A DNA stretch of 62,864 bases from the NCBI GenBank assembly GCA_002841765.1, contig PHAV01000017.1, forward strand, positions 1 through 62,864. Direction: 5' to 3'. Below, piece after piece: positions 43,025-51,248 of this stretch (position 1 is its first letter; each line of letters begins with the position of its first letter). The stretch comes from Deltaproteobacteria bacterium HGW-Deltaproteobacteria-4. GTDB lineage: Bacteria > Desulfobacterota > Desulfuromonadia > Desulfuromonadales > UBA2197. The position numbers and the translations under genes are program-made. Below the pieces are notes generated by a model that ran no database searches, was not told the DNA's origin, and saw nothing but the letters and a program-made list of their open reading frames with translations.

Positions 43025-44290
43025 ATGAGCAAATTTTCGATCAGTCGTGGCTGGACCGTCGTTATCGCCGGTACCTGCATCAACCTCGCCCTGGGCATCC
43101 TTTACGCTTACAGCATGCTCAAAGCCGATATCGGCAAGCTCTTTACCGGCGCGGGTGACCCTTATGCCGTAGCCTGTCTCTCCTTTGCCGTGTCGATGAT
43201 TATCGGCGGGAAACTGCAGGACAAGGTCGGTCCGCGCATCACCGCCATCATCGGTGGACTCTTTGTCGGCGCCGGCTTTATCCTCTGTTCGCAATCCTCC
43301 AGTTACTGGGGATGGGTCCTCGGTTTCGGCGTCCTTGCCGGCCTCGGTTTCGGTTTCGGCTACTCGGCCGCCACCCCGCCGGCGCTGAAGTGGTTTCCGC
43401 CGGCTAAAACCGGCCTCATTGCCGGCATCGTCGTCGCCGGTTTCGGCATCGCCCCGGTCTACCTCGCCCCGGCCTGTAAGTACCTCCTCGGTGCTTACGG
43501 TCTGCACCAGACAATGATGATCCTCGGCATCGCCTTTATCGCTATCGTCTGCGGCATGGCGCTGCTGGTCAGTAACCCTCCGGCCGGCTTTGTTGTCGAA
43601 GGAGCCGGAAGCGCAGCAGCCAAAAAATCCGCGGTTGCTGATATGACCCCCAGCCAAGTCCTCCGCGACAGCCGTCTCTACACCCTGTGGGTCACCTTCT
43701 TTATCGGTGCCGGCGCCGGACTGATGGTCATCGGCAGCATGGCCGGAATGGCCAAGCAGAGCATGGGCGAGTATGCCTTTGTGGCGGTGGCAGTCATGGC
43801 CATCGGTAATGCCGGCGGCCGGGTCATTGCCGGCTTGGTCTCAGACAAAATCGGCCGCGGCGCCACCTTGACGATCATGCTCCTTTTTCAGGCGATTCTC
43901 ATGTTCGCTGCCATCCCGGTTGTCGGTAGCAGCACGGCCAGCCCGATCATCGTCACCCTGCTTGCCACCTTTATCGGTTTCAATTATGGTTCCAACCTTT
44001 GTCTCTTCCCCTCCTTTGCGAAAGATTTCTGGGGGGCCAAGAATTATGGCATGAACTATGGAATTCTCTTCTCGGCCTGGGGTGTTGGTGCCTTTGTCCT
44101 GGTGAAGATCTCCGCTGCTCTCAATGATAAATTCGGCAGCGCCACCATTTCCTTTGTCTCGGCCGGTGTCCTCCTCCTTATCGGTGCAGTTATGTCGCTC
44201 TCCTTGCGTGCCCAGAAGGCGGCCGTCGAAGAAAAGGTCCTGGTGGCGATCGAAGAAGACGAGCTGGCTTACAACAAGGTCAACAACTAA
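43025..44290 (+). CDS. OFA-family MFS transporter
   Basis: A 421-residue, 12-TM protein. The start SRGWTVVIAGTCINLALGIL, then YAYSM, with KDKVGPR-like GGKLQDKVGPRITAIIGGLF and GFGFGYSAATPPALKWFPP, places it in the oxalate/formate antiporter (OFA) group of carboxylate transporters. It probably moves a small carboxylate such as formate, oxalate, lactate or pyruvate. The ATG has a perfect AGGAGG 9 nt upstream, so it can be translated on its own despite the in-frame upstream ORF. Expression from the sigma-54 promoter suggests it answers to carbon or nitrogen signals. A strong terminator closes the unit. Confidence 0.9.
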   Translation: MSKFSISRGWTVVIAGTCINLALGILYAYSMLKADIGKLFTGAGDPYAVACLSFAVSMIIGGKLQDKVGPRITAIIGGLFVGAGFILCSQSSSYWGWVLGFGVLAGLGFGFGYSAATPPALKWFPPAKTGLIAGIVVAGFGIAPVYLAPACKYLLGAYGLHQTMMILGIAFIAIVCGMALLVSNPPAGFVVEGAGSAAAKKSAVADMTPSQVLRDSRLYTLWVTFFIGAGAGLMVIGSMAGMAKQSMGEYAFVAVAVMAIGNAGGRVIAGLVSDKIGRGATLTIMLLFQAILMFAAIPVVGSSTASPIIVTLLATFIGFNYGSNLCLFPSFAKDFWGAKNYGMNYGILFSAWGVGAFVLVKISAALNDKFGSATISFVSAGVLLLIGAVMSLSLRAQKAAVEEKVLVAIEEDELAYNKVNN

Positions 44291-44311
44291 ACGTTTCGCT
44301 GCTATTGTACT

Positions 44312-44350
44312 AACAGAAAAAGCCCGGCATTCCGCCGGGCTTTTTCTGTT
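44312..44350. terminator. Strong bidirectional intrinsic terminator
   Basis: A perfect 17-bp stem (arms 44312-44328 and 44334-44350, core AAAAAGCCCGGC/GCCGGGCTTTTT) with a 5-nt loop. T5 lies in the downstream arm; A-rich on the other side. Confidence 0.92.
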
Positions 44351-44446
44351 GGAAGCTGTGCTCTTCACCCTTGCCGTGCTTATCTAGTTAGTGCTATAAA
44401 AATTCCTCTTCACCCCCCATCCTTGTAACAAACAGGAGTGCAAACG

Positions 44447-44842
44447 ATGAAAGGTATCTTACTGCGCTGGCTTATTCTGACGCTCGCCATTCTTGCTGCC
44501 GCGTATGTCCTTAAAGGGATTGATGTCACCGGTTTTGTCCCCGCCTTGGCTGCGGCGGCGATTCTCGGAGTCCTGAATGCCTTTGTCCGGCCTCTCCTCC
44601 TCCTTCTGACGCTCCCCCTCAATATCTTGAGTCTAGGGCTCTTTACCTTTGTCATTAACGGCTTTTTGCTTAAAATTGCGTCCCTCATCATTGAGGGTTT
44701 TACTGTGCAAGGTTTTTGGGCCGCGCTCTTCGGTTCCCTCTTTATCTCTTTTGTCAGTGCTCTCCTCAACCTGTTCGTGCGGGAAGACGGAAAAGTCGGA
44801 GTGGTCCAGCTGCGCCGTAACCGTGATGGCAATTGGGAATAA
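44447..44842 (+). CDS. Phage-holin-family (4 TM) small membrane protein
   Basis: A 131-residue protein with about four hydrophobic helices (RWLILTLAILAAAYVLKGI, FVPALAAAAILGVLNAFV and two more), including VRPLLLLLTLPLNILSLGLF, the most conserved part of the phage_holin_4_2/YvlD family. Members are widespread non-phage membrane proteins of unknown role. I chose ATG 44447, with GGAG 8 nt upstream, over GTG 44438. It stands between a strong terminator and the M23 peptidase gene (45 nt). Confidence 0.85.
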   Translation: MKGILLRWLILTLAILAAAYVLKGIDVTGFVPALAAAAILGVLNAFVRPLLLLLTLPLNILSLGLFTFVINGFLLKIASLIIEGFTVQGFWAALFGSLFISFVSALLNLFVREDGKVGVVQLRRNRDGNWE

Positions 44843-44887
44843 CCGCTGTTCACGGCCTGTTTTGCAACCTCTCTGCAAGGAAAAAAC

Positions 44888-46216
44888 GTGAGAAAAAATC
44901 GCCTTCGTCGTCCTCCTCGTCCCTTCAATGGTATGCGCTATGTGCGTTTTTTATTGTTAATTGCTGTGATTGCCGGCTTTTACGGCTATCTGCGTGATCT
45001 CAAGGCACCAGTCATTGAAGTTTCACCCGCGCAAGGGATGCTCTCCGCCCAGCGACCGCTGACGATCAAGGTCAGTGATTCCGGGAGTGGGTTGAAGTCT
45101 TTGCGGATAATCGCCCGGCAAGACGGCAGCGAGACAGTCTTGACGCAAAAGGAGTTCTCCGGCGAGAAGAGCAGTGAAATTCAACTGGATCCGGGGAAAA
45201 CCGGGTTGATCGACGGCAGTGTTGAATTTGGTTTTGAAGTGCGCGATCAGGCTCTCTTTCCCTTTGGCAACGGTAATCGCGCGCAGCTGAATTTGACCTT
45301 GACCCTGGATCGGCAGCCGCCGCAGATCGAACTGCACAGCGACACCACGCCGATCTGGCAAGGAGGGGCAGCGACGATTGTCTACACGGTCTCCGAAGAG
45401 ACCGGCCGCTGTGGAGTAGAGGCCGACGGTCTTTTCTTTGCCGGATATCGTCAGAGTGACGGCCGTTATCTGTGTGTTGTCCCCTTTCCTGTTTCGGCCA
45501 ACACCGCAACTTATGTACCGAAGCTGGTCGCTGTAGATCTCGCCGGCAATGAGACGCGTGTCAGCCCGGGCTTGCGTCTCCTTGCCCGTAAATTTCCACA
45601 GGCGAAGATTAACGTCTCTGACGCCTTTATTGCCGGCAAGACCGAAGAGTTTCAGGCATTGGTGCCGGGCGGGAGCGGGATCGACCTTTTTTTGAAGGTC
45701 AACCGTGACATCCGCGCCGAAAACCGCAAGACCCTTTTTGAGCTTGCGGTCCAGAGTAGTGCCACTCCCCTGTGGAGCGCCGCGATGCTGCGCATGCCGC
45801 GCGCCATGACCACCGGTGCTTACGCCGAGGCGCGGGACTACTTTTATAACGGCCGGCTGATCGATCAGCAGACCCACCTCGGCACCGACCTCGCTTCCGT
45901 GGCGCAGGCACCGATACTCGCCGCCAACCCCGGGAAAGTCCTCTTTTCTGGGTATTTCGGTCTGTACGGCGGCTGCGTTATCCTTGATCACGGTCTTGGT
46001 GTCCAGACCCTTTACGGGCATATGAGCAATCTCAGTGTTCAGGTGGGACAGAGCGTGACCCGCGGCGAAGAGATCGGCCGCAGTGGCAATACCGGTATGT
46101 CCGGCGGCGATCATCTCCACTTTGAAGTGCTAGTCGGCGGGGTGCCGGTGCGACCGGAAGACTGGATGGAGGAGAAGTGGATGGCAACGTACATCCTCGA
46201 CCCGATGCAGAAATAG
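44888..46216 (+). CDS. Membrane-anchored M23 (LytM-type) metallopeptidase
   Basis: A 442-residue protein with one N-terminal TM helix (VRFLLLIAVIAGFYGYL), a large periplasmic region with Ig-like strands (about 45-300), and a C-terminal M23 domain with HLGTDLAS (first zinc ligands), YGHMSNL and HLHFEV (active site). It can cut or sense peptidoglycan cross-links. The zinc and general-base residues look intact, so it is probably active. Start GTG 44888 has AAGGAA upstream. It is separated by 45 nt from the holin-like gene, so the two may be co-transcribed. Confidence 0.9.
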   Translation: MRKNRLRRPPRPFNGMRYVRFLLLIAVIAGFYGYLRDLKAPVIEVSPAQGMLSAQRPLTIKVSDSGSGLKSLRIIARQDGSETVLTQKEFSGEKSSEIQLDPGKTGLIDGSVEFGFEVRDQALFPFGNGNRAQLNLTLTLDRQPPQIELHSDTTPIWQGGAATIVYTVSEETGRCGVEADGLFFAGYRQSDGRYLCVVPFPVSANTATYVPKLVAVDLAGNETRVSPGLRLLARKFPQAKINVSDAFIAGKTEEFQALVPGGSGIDLFLKVNRDIRAENRKTLFELAVQSSATPLWSAAMLRMPRAMTTGAYAEARDYFYNGRLIDQQTHLGTDLASVAQAPILAANPGKVLFSGYFGLYGGCVILDHGLGVQTLYGHMSNLSVQVGQSVTRGEEIGRSGNTGMSGGDHLHFEVLVGGVPVRPEDWMEEKWMATYILDPMQK

Positions 46217-46369
46217 GGGGAAAATTGGTAACGAGCCCGGGAGCTGGATGGTCAAGAGTGGGCCGGACAGATCCCCATACTAAAGTTTAGATAAGACTTT
46301 AAACCTTCCCGCGGGTCTCTGTCTCTTCTGGCTAATCCCTTCGGTTGAAAGAAATGGTCTTTGGGTCGA

Positions 46370-46397
46370 TTGCACTTTCCCCTTTGTAAATTATAGT
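46370..46397 (+). promoter_or_regulatory. Candidate promoter for the 46457 lipoprotein
   Basis: TTGCAC (46370-46375), a 16-nt spacer and TATAGT (46392-46397), ending 60 nt before the ATG. Confidence 0.45.
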
Positions 46398-46456
46398 CGT
46401 CACAACAGGATATTCTGTGCAGACACAATAATTTCAACAAAAAGCGGGAGGTTGAA

Positions 46457-47701
46457 ATGGACGGGATAAGTTGGATAAAGATTTTATCAATTTTTTCGCT
46501 GGCTTCTCTCCTCCTTCCCGGTTGTGGCGGTGGCGGCAGTAGTGGCGGTGGTCCTGGTGCAGCTCCGATCACGACCCCGGCGCAAGCCCAGCAGGCCGCA
46601 GCCTCTTTCTTACTGGTGAGGGGCGATGGGCTCAGTAATCTGATCTCATCCCCAGCAGGCGTGGGGAGTTCTGCGAAGATTTTTACTTCCCGTATCGTCA
46701 GCGAAAATTTGCCGGATACAGAGAGCTCTCTTGCCATCCAGAAGTTTCTCGCCAAGTCGGCGCGGGCAATGACGGTGCAAAAGTATGCACTCACAATAAC
46801 GAATTGTTCTGTGTTTGGGACAATTACAGAAGATTATATCGAGAAACCTGACGGTGGTGGTTTTAAAAGAACAACAACCTACGATGAATGCCGGGAAGAT
46901 AGCCTTCTAATAAACGGCACTTACTCCCTGGAAGAGATTTATGATGGCGCCACTTCACAATCAATTGTCATTGAAGGGAATGGCGATCAAGACGTTAATG
47001 ATGAAACAGATTTTGTTATCCAGGAGCTTGATAGCGGCGGGCTTGTCGTGGCAACCAGGAAGGCTTCCGGCACCGACTATTGGACCGAAACCGTGGTCAC
47101 GGATACTCCAACATTATTTGCCAGCCATCAATCCTCATCCTTCAAGGGAATGTACACATATAGTGATGCCGCGGATACCTTTAGCTTTACTGTCGATATG
47201 ACCGACACCGGAACGAGTAAAAACACCCTGAACGGTGGGGTTGTAACTCATACGGAAGAGGAGTTTGTCTCGAACGGAACGATGGCTTTTTCAGGGACCT
47301 TTTCCGGTGAAAGTGTTGGTCTGATCTTTACCGCCAACCAGCTGAAAACAAAAGACGTTTATGACTTAAATGCAACGGGTGAAACCGGGTTATGGGAAGC
47401 CAGTGGCTCCTTTGCAACGGTCATGACCCCGGCGACCTGTCTGGCTGGTTCCTACACAATAAAAACGATTAAACCGATAGAGTATACCCTTGATTATAGT
47501 AGTGGGGAGGAGACGACAAGCTCAGGGGAAATTGAGCTGAATAGTGCTGCGCGAATTCTCCTGTCCAACAATGGAGCAGACAATATCGTCACGATTTATC
47601 TCGGTACCAATCCAACACCGGTCTTTACGGGGACAGAGGAATCTTTGGCGGCCGCAACACTAGAAGCTTGTCCGATTTTCGGACTTGCCGGTGGGCTTTA
47701 A
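46457..47701 (+). CDS. Lipoprotein of unknown function
   Basis: A 414-residue protein with a signal peptide and lipobox (LLLPGCGGGGSSGG). After a Gly-rich linker the mature chain is rich in Thr, Ser and acidic residues, with repeated short beta-like segments and a few Cys (TITNCSVFG, TTYDECRED, TPATCLAGSY). This suggests a beta-sheet fold, possibly disulfide-bonded, facing the periplasm or the outside. No family is recognised. It stands alone between the M23 gene and a bidirectional terminator. Confidence 0.7.
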   Translation: MDGISWIKILSIFSLASLLLPGCGGGGSSGGGPGAAPITTPAQAQQAAASFLLVRGDGLSNLISSPAGVGSSAKIFTSRIVSENLPDTESSLAIQKFLAKSARAMTVQKYALTITNCSVFGTITEDYIEKPDGGGFKRTTTYDECREDSLLINGTYSLEEIYDGATSQSIVIEGNGDQDVNDETDFVIQELDSGGLVVATRKASGTDYWTETVVTDTPTLFASHQSSSFKGMYTYSDAADTFSFTVDMTDTGTSKNTLNGGVVTHTEEEFVSNGTMAFSGTFSGESVGLIFTANQLKTKDVYDLNATGETGLWEASGSFATVMTPATCLAGSYTIKTIKPIEYTLDYSSGEETTSSGEIELNSAARILLSNNGADNIVTIYLGTNPTPVFTGTEESLAAATLEACPIFGLAGGL

Positions 47702-47730
47702 ATAGATGTTAAGAAAAGATTGCAGCAGGA

Positions 47731-47775
47731 AAAAGGCGGGCGAAGCAGAGGATTCTTGCTTCGTCCGCCTTTTTT
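47731..47775. terminator. Bidirectional terminator between convergent genes
   Basis: AAAAGGCGGGCGAAGCA pairs with TGCTTCGTCCGCCTTTT (one G-T wobble). It is followed by T's on the plus strand and, read from the other side, by T-rich sequence, so it serves both the lipoprotein gene (+) and the DUF4105 gene (-). Confidence 0.85.
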
Positions 47776-47787
47776 GTAAAAACAGCG

Positions 47788-49704
47788 TCAAAAATACCAG
47801 TTGAAGGCGGCCGTGGTGCCGAGTTGTGAGCGGTGGTAACGCTCTTCCCAGTTGGTGCGGATCGTGATGCCGCTTAAGCGGGTCACTTTGAAGTTTTGAT
47901 CAAAAAGGAGCCGGAAATGGCTGTGGCGTTCCGGCAGGTAGGTGAGGGCGCTGGCAACCAGATGTGTTTTCCAGCGCGGATGCAGTCGGGAGATTGCGCC
48001 GATAGAGAAGCCGCCGCCGATCTCGACATTTTCGCGTAACTGGTCCGTCGCATTGACCTGTCCCTCAACCATCAGGTAACCAAGAGTTTCTGCCGAAAGT
48101 TCCCAAGCGAGGCCGCCCCCGGTATTGAGAATAAAGGCGAGAGGCTCGTTTTCATCGGCGAGCCGAAGTCGCTCAATCCCGAGATTAACTTTCCAGGAAA
48201 TCGGCTGAAAAAAGAGGTCACGAGGGGCGAGGGAAAGGATATCGACCGGGCGGAAGCTCTGTAGACGAAAGTCCTGGTCATCAAGACGATAACGGGTTTT
48301 CAGGGCGAAAAAATTGATCTGCGCCCCTTGCGTATACCCTTCGTCAGGATCTAGGAGGTCATGGTAGGCCGGCCGCCAGCTGAACTCCAAAAACGGGCCC
48401 TGCCCTTCATTCCCGCCGCCGATACTGATTCGTCCCGCCTCATGTCCTGCTTCCGGTTGTTCCGGAGTCGGCATTTGTTCCACATCAACCGCTCCCGGCC
48501 CCAACTGACTGCGCACCTTGAGGATGGAAAGAAACTGGGGCCGAAACTCCTCCGGTGGCAATTCCTGGCGGGAATAACGGTATTGGACATATTCTGCTGC
48601 GAGATCGAGTATCTGCCTTTCCTCTTCCGGAGAATTCTGCTGCAGTGTCGGAACATGGGCCGGCTCTTGCTGCATGGCAACGGAAAAGGCCCGCTGCCTA
48701 CCCTGTTCCGTAAGGAGGCTGGCACGATGGCGAATGCGCGTTGCCTGCGCCGGGCGATAAGTGACATCAGTAATCAGCCCGGCCCGGCGGATGGTGGCAA
48801 TCGTATCGACAGGGATAACCCAGAAGGAGCGACGCTCCCAGTATTCTTCCGCCAGGCGCAACTCCGGCCGTGCCGCTTCTAGGAGGAAGAGGAGCATGAA
48901 AGAACAGTTTTCATCAAAAAAATAGTACTCGGAAGCGATCGCCTGCAATTCCCAAGTGTGCAACATCAGGCGTCGTGATTCTTCCGGGCTCAGATTCAGG
49001 CTGTACTCCCAGATATCGCGATGTTCAACTCCACTGTAATCATTTAGCTTTTCATAGTATGGAAGAAGAGCAAAGTACCCCGGATAGAAGCCGAAAATCC
49101 CCTTGAAGGCGTAGAGGAGACCATTGCTGTCCGTATCGTTGGCGGCGTAATTGACCGCAGCGGAGAGGAGGGGACTTTTGTAGGAACTGCCAACGCGCAG
49201 CAGGGTGTGACCAAACATCGAAGCCGGGCCATTATTGTGGGCCGCTGGAAAGACCAGGACGACGGAACGGGGATCGACAGAGGTCAGGGTTTCATTGAGT
49301 TTGTTGCAGTGAGGTTGCGGCAGGGCGAGTTCATTGAGATTGAGGACGGAGATCAGCCATTCCGTCCGGGCCGGGAAGCGGCAGCGAAAATGCTCATCAT
49401 CAATGTCAACAGGTTGCAGAAGTGCCTGAAGACTGGCATTCATTTCGGCTTGTGGGTTGGTCTTCCCCTGCGGCATCAGGAAAAATTTCGGATCATCGAT
49501 CAGGCTGGTATAGCGATCTCCCTGCTGTCGGTAATGCATTAATACCTGCCAGGTTCGTTCCTCTGACAAGGATCGCATCTCCTCCTCTGTTCCGGAATCC
49601 GCTGTTGCCAACGCAGCGTAGAGGGAGAGTGTGATAAAAAAAAGGTATGCGACGCCCCTTGCGCCGCATACCTTTTGCTCTTTTTGCTGATAGCAAAAGA
49701 ACAT
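47788..49704 (-). CDS. DUF4105 (Lnb N-terminal periplasmic domain) protein
   Basis: A 638-residue exported protein. The N-terminal 330 residues show DUF4105/Lnb marks: CRFPARTEWL, SVVLVFPAAHNNGPASMFGH, TLLRVG, YAANDTDSNGLLYAFKGIFG and YYFFDENCSFMLLFLLE. The remainder, to the final WYF, has alternating beta strands consistent with an outer-membrane barrel. Lnb-type proteins use a His and Cys in the N-terminal domain; GH and NC are present. The ATG at 49704 overlaps the DUF3015 stop (TAATG), giving translational coupling. Its first 25 codons contain a terminator hairpin (49636-49676), so transcription into it may be limited. Confidence 0.82.
   Translation of the reverse strand: MFFCYQQKEQKVCGARGVAYLFFITLSLYAALATADSGTEEEMRSLSEERTWQVLMHYRQQGDRYTSLIDDPKFFLMPQGKTNPQAEMNASLQALLQPVDIDDEHFRCRFPARTEWLISVLNLNELALPQPHCNKLNETLTSVDPRSVVLVFPAAHNNGPASMFGHTLLRVGSSYKSPLLSAAVNYAANDTDSNGLLYAFKGIFGFYPGYFALLPYYEKLNDYSGVEHRDIWEYSLNLSPEESRRLMLHTWELQAIASEYYFFDENCSFMLLFLLEAARPELRLAEEYWERRSFWVIPVDTIATIRRAGLITDVTYRPAQATRIRHRASLLTEQGRQRAFSVAMQQEPAHVPTLQQNSPEEERQILDLAAEYVQYRYSRQELPPEEFRPQFLSILKVRSQLGPGAVDVEQMPTPEQPEAGHEAGRISIGGGNEGQGPFLEFSWRPAYHDLLDPDEGYTQGAQINFFALKTRYRLDDQDFRLQSFRPVDILSLAPRDLFFQPISWKVNLGIERLRLADENEPLAFILNTGGGLAWELSAETLGYLMVEGQVNATDQLRENVEIGGGFSIGAISRLHPRWKTHLVASALTYLPERHSHFRLLFDQNFKVTRLSGITIRTNWEERYHRSQLGTTAAFNWYF
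49636..49676 (-). terminator. Intrinsic terminator inside the 5' end of the DUF4105 frame
   Basis: On the minus strand, AAAAGGTATGCG pairs with CGCATACCTTTT (12 bp), extended by two pairs after one mismatch and followed by T8. It lies 28 nt after the DUF3015 stop and overlaps codons about 10-23 of the DUF4105 frame. It probably ends most DUF3015 transcripts and lets a fraction through. Confidence 0.85.
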
Positions 49705-50162
49705 TAATTGATAACGCTTACGGTGTTATCAATGACGTCCGCCATCACAACCTGGTCAGAGGTGAAGACTTTGTCAAAGTTTTCCTGAAGCTTGTTGGCG
49801 AATTCGACCTGCTCTGCCGCTGGAATCTGCAGTAGTTCGGCAAAAGCGGTCAGGGTGGCGCCCTGTCCCTGCGCGATGTCACGGGCCAGAGTATCCATGT
49901 TCTGGGCGACAAAGTTATTGATCTGGTTGTTGCTGGCAAAGAGGGGGGAACCGCAATTCAAGGTGCCGCTGGTGATACCGAAGGTCTGGTTACCGGAGAT
50001 GCCGTTGGTCGTTGCCGCAACAACTTGGATGGGCCCCGGTTGATCTTTGAAGAGAACGGAGCCGAGACCGCAACCAGCTGCGCCGTAGCTGGCGGCAAAG
50101 GAGGTCGAGGCCATAGCGACCGCGACAACGGTGAGACAGGTAGTGACGAGCAGTTTTTTCAT
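49704..50162 (-). CDS. DUF3015 exported protein
   Basis: A 152-residue exported protein with signal peptide MKKLLVTTCLTVVAVAMAST and cleavage after SFA. The mature sequence has AAGCGLGSVLF, TFGITSGTLNCG, FVAQNMDTLARDIAQGQGAT and an acidic C-terminus, typical of DUF3015. Function is unknown. GGAGG sits 8 nt before ATG 50162. It has a strong predicted promoter and is followed by the DUF4105 gene with a 1-nt overlap. Both products are exported, so a joint envelope role is plausible. Confidence 0.85.
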   Translation of the reverse strand: MKKLLVTTCLTVVAVAMASTSFAASYGAAGCGLGSVLFKDQPGPIQVVAATTNGISGNQTFGITSGTLNCGSPLFASNNQINNFVAQNMDTLARDIAQGQGATLTAFAELLQIPAAEQVEFANKLQENFDKVFTSDQVVMADVIDNTVSVIN

Positions 50163-50241
50163 AGAAACCTCCGTATGAATGAAGTAATGAGGCATCCCCT
50201 ATGGATTCCCCGTGGTTGCTTGTAGTTGAAATTGTTTCTTA

Positions 50242-50270
50242 AAGTTAAAGCAGGGATGAGAAACTGTCAA
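50242..50270 (-). promoter_or_regulatory. Promoter for the DUF3015-DUF4105 unit
   Basis: Minus strand: TTGACA (50270-50265), a 17-nt spacer, TAACTT (50247-50242). A consensus -35 with optimal spacing, 80 nt before the DUF3015 ATG. Confidence 0.65.
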
Positions 50271-50299
50271 TCTATAATCTTTTATCTTTTTGCTAATAG

Positions 50300-50328
50300 T
50301 TGCAATTTGCCGGACTGCCATGTAATCT
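50300..50328 (+). promoter_or_regulatory. Candidate promoter for the type II secretion operon
   Basis: TTGCAA (50300-50305), a 17-nt spacer, TAATCT (50323-50328), about 37 nt before the gspC ATG. It diverges from the DUF3015 promoter 30 bp away. Confidence 0.45.
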
Positions 50329-50364
50329 TGCCTATTATTCCACCCCTTACCAAGATAGCTAATA

Positions 50365-51237
50365 ATGCTGAATTTTCCCCTGCGACATTTTCCGCTTCTC
50401 CTTCTTGCCGCTCTGGCCCTGCTTGGGTTGACCCTCGGGCATCTTGGCGCGTCGCTGGTCGGGATGCGTTTAGCCCGCGCGCCCTCCGTAGTCCCTCCCA
50501 CTGCGGTCAGCACGGCGGGGGGGCCGATGCGACCGGCGACGGCTCTCCTTGATTACGAGATTATCGTTCAGCGCAGTCTCTTTGCCCCGCATCTTGCCGG
50601 TCAATACAGTCTCGCGAGCAAACAGGAGAACAGTTCCAGCGTCGCTGTCCAGCCCCGCAGCAACATCCTTCTTCTTGGCACTATTGCCGGGGGTAATCGG
50701 CCGATCGCCCTGATCCGTATTGGCAATGAAAACAGTGTTCTTCGTCTGAATGATAGTCTCGCTGACGGCAGCAAGGTCATTGCTATTGCCCGCCAACTTC
50801 TCAAACTGCGTTACCCGGATGGTTCTGAACAGATCATTCTGCCGCCGGAGATCCCGGGCGAAGAGGGGGGGACGAGTGTGCCAACGGCAACGAATCCGGC
50901 GATTCGCGGCACGAGTGATAACCGTTTTGCCATTTCCCGCGCCGAGGTCGAGAAGGCGCGCTCCAATCTCGGTGAATTGATGAAGCAGGCGCGTATGGAA
51001 CCGCATGTTGTCAATGGCAAGACCGACGGCTTCGAGGTGAAGATGCTCCGGCCGAACACGATCTTTACCTCTCTTGGTTTGCAAAAGGGAGACATTATTA
51101 AAGAAGTTAATGGGCTGGCTCTTGACAGTCCGGAAAAAGCGTTGCAGATCTTTCAGCAGTTACGCGAAGCGCAGCATATTGTCGTTGCCGTTGTGCGCAA
51201 CAATGCGCCGTTGAGTCTTGAATATAATCTCGATTAG
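50365..51237 (+). CDS. gspC: Type II secretion protein C (GspC)
   Basis: A 290-residue inner-membrane protein with one TM helix at about 10-33, a homology region (YEIIVQRSLFAP, NILLLGTIAGGNRPIALIR, VLRLNDSL) and a C-terminal PDZ-like part (LGLQKGDIIKEVNGLALDSP). GspC connects the inner-membrane platform to the secretin. It starts the operon and is followed by gspD after 11 nt. The Shine-Dalgarno site is weak. Confidence 0.9.
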   Translation: MLNFPLRHFPLLLLAALALLGLTLGHLGASLVGMRLARAPSVVPPTAVSTAGGPMRPATALLDYEIIVQRSLFAPHLAGQYSLASKQENSSSVAVQPRSNILLLGTIAGGNRPIALIRIGNENSVLRLNDSLADGSKVIAIARQLLKLRYPDGSEQIILPPEIPGEEGGTSVPTATNPAIRGTSDNRFAISRAEVEKARSNLGELMKQARMEPHVVNGKTDGFEVKMLRPNTIFTSLGLQKGDIIKEVNGLALDSPEKALQIFQQLREAQHIVVAVVRNNAPLSLEYNLD

Positions 51238-51248
51238 GAGGCCTACCG

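Noticed and set aside
42650-44290. A single 546-residue Cys-rich/MFS fusion gene
   Set aside because: The transporter has its own AGGAGG and typical N-terminus at 43025; the in-frame join depends on a C12 tract. Kept as a possibility in the findings but annotated as two genes.
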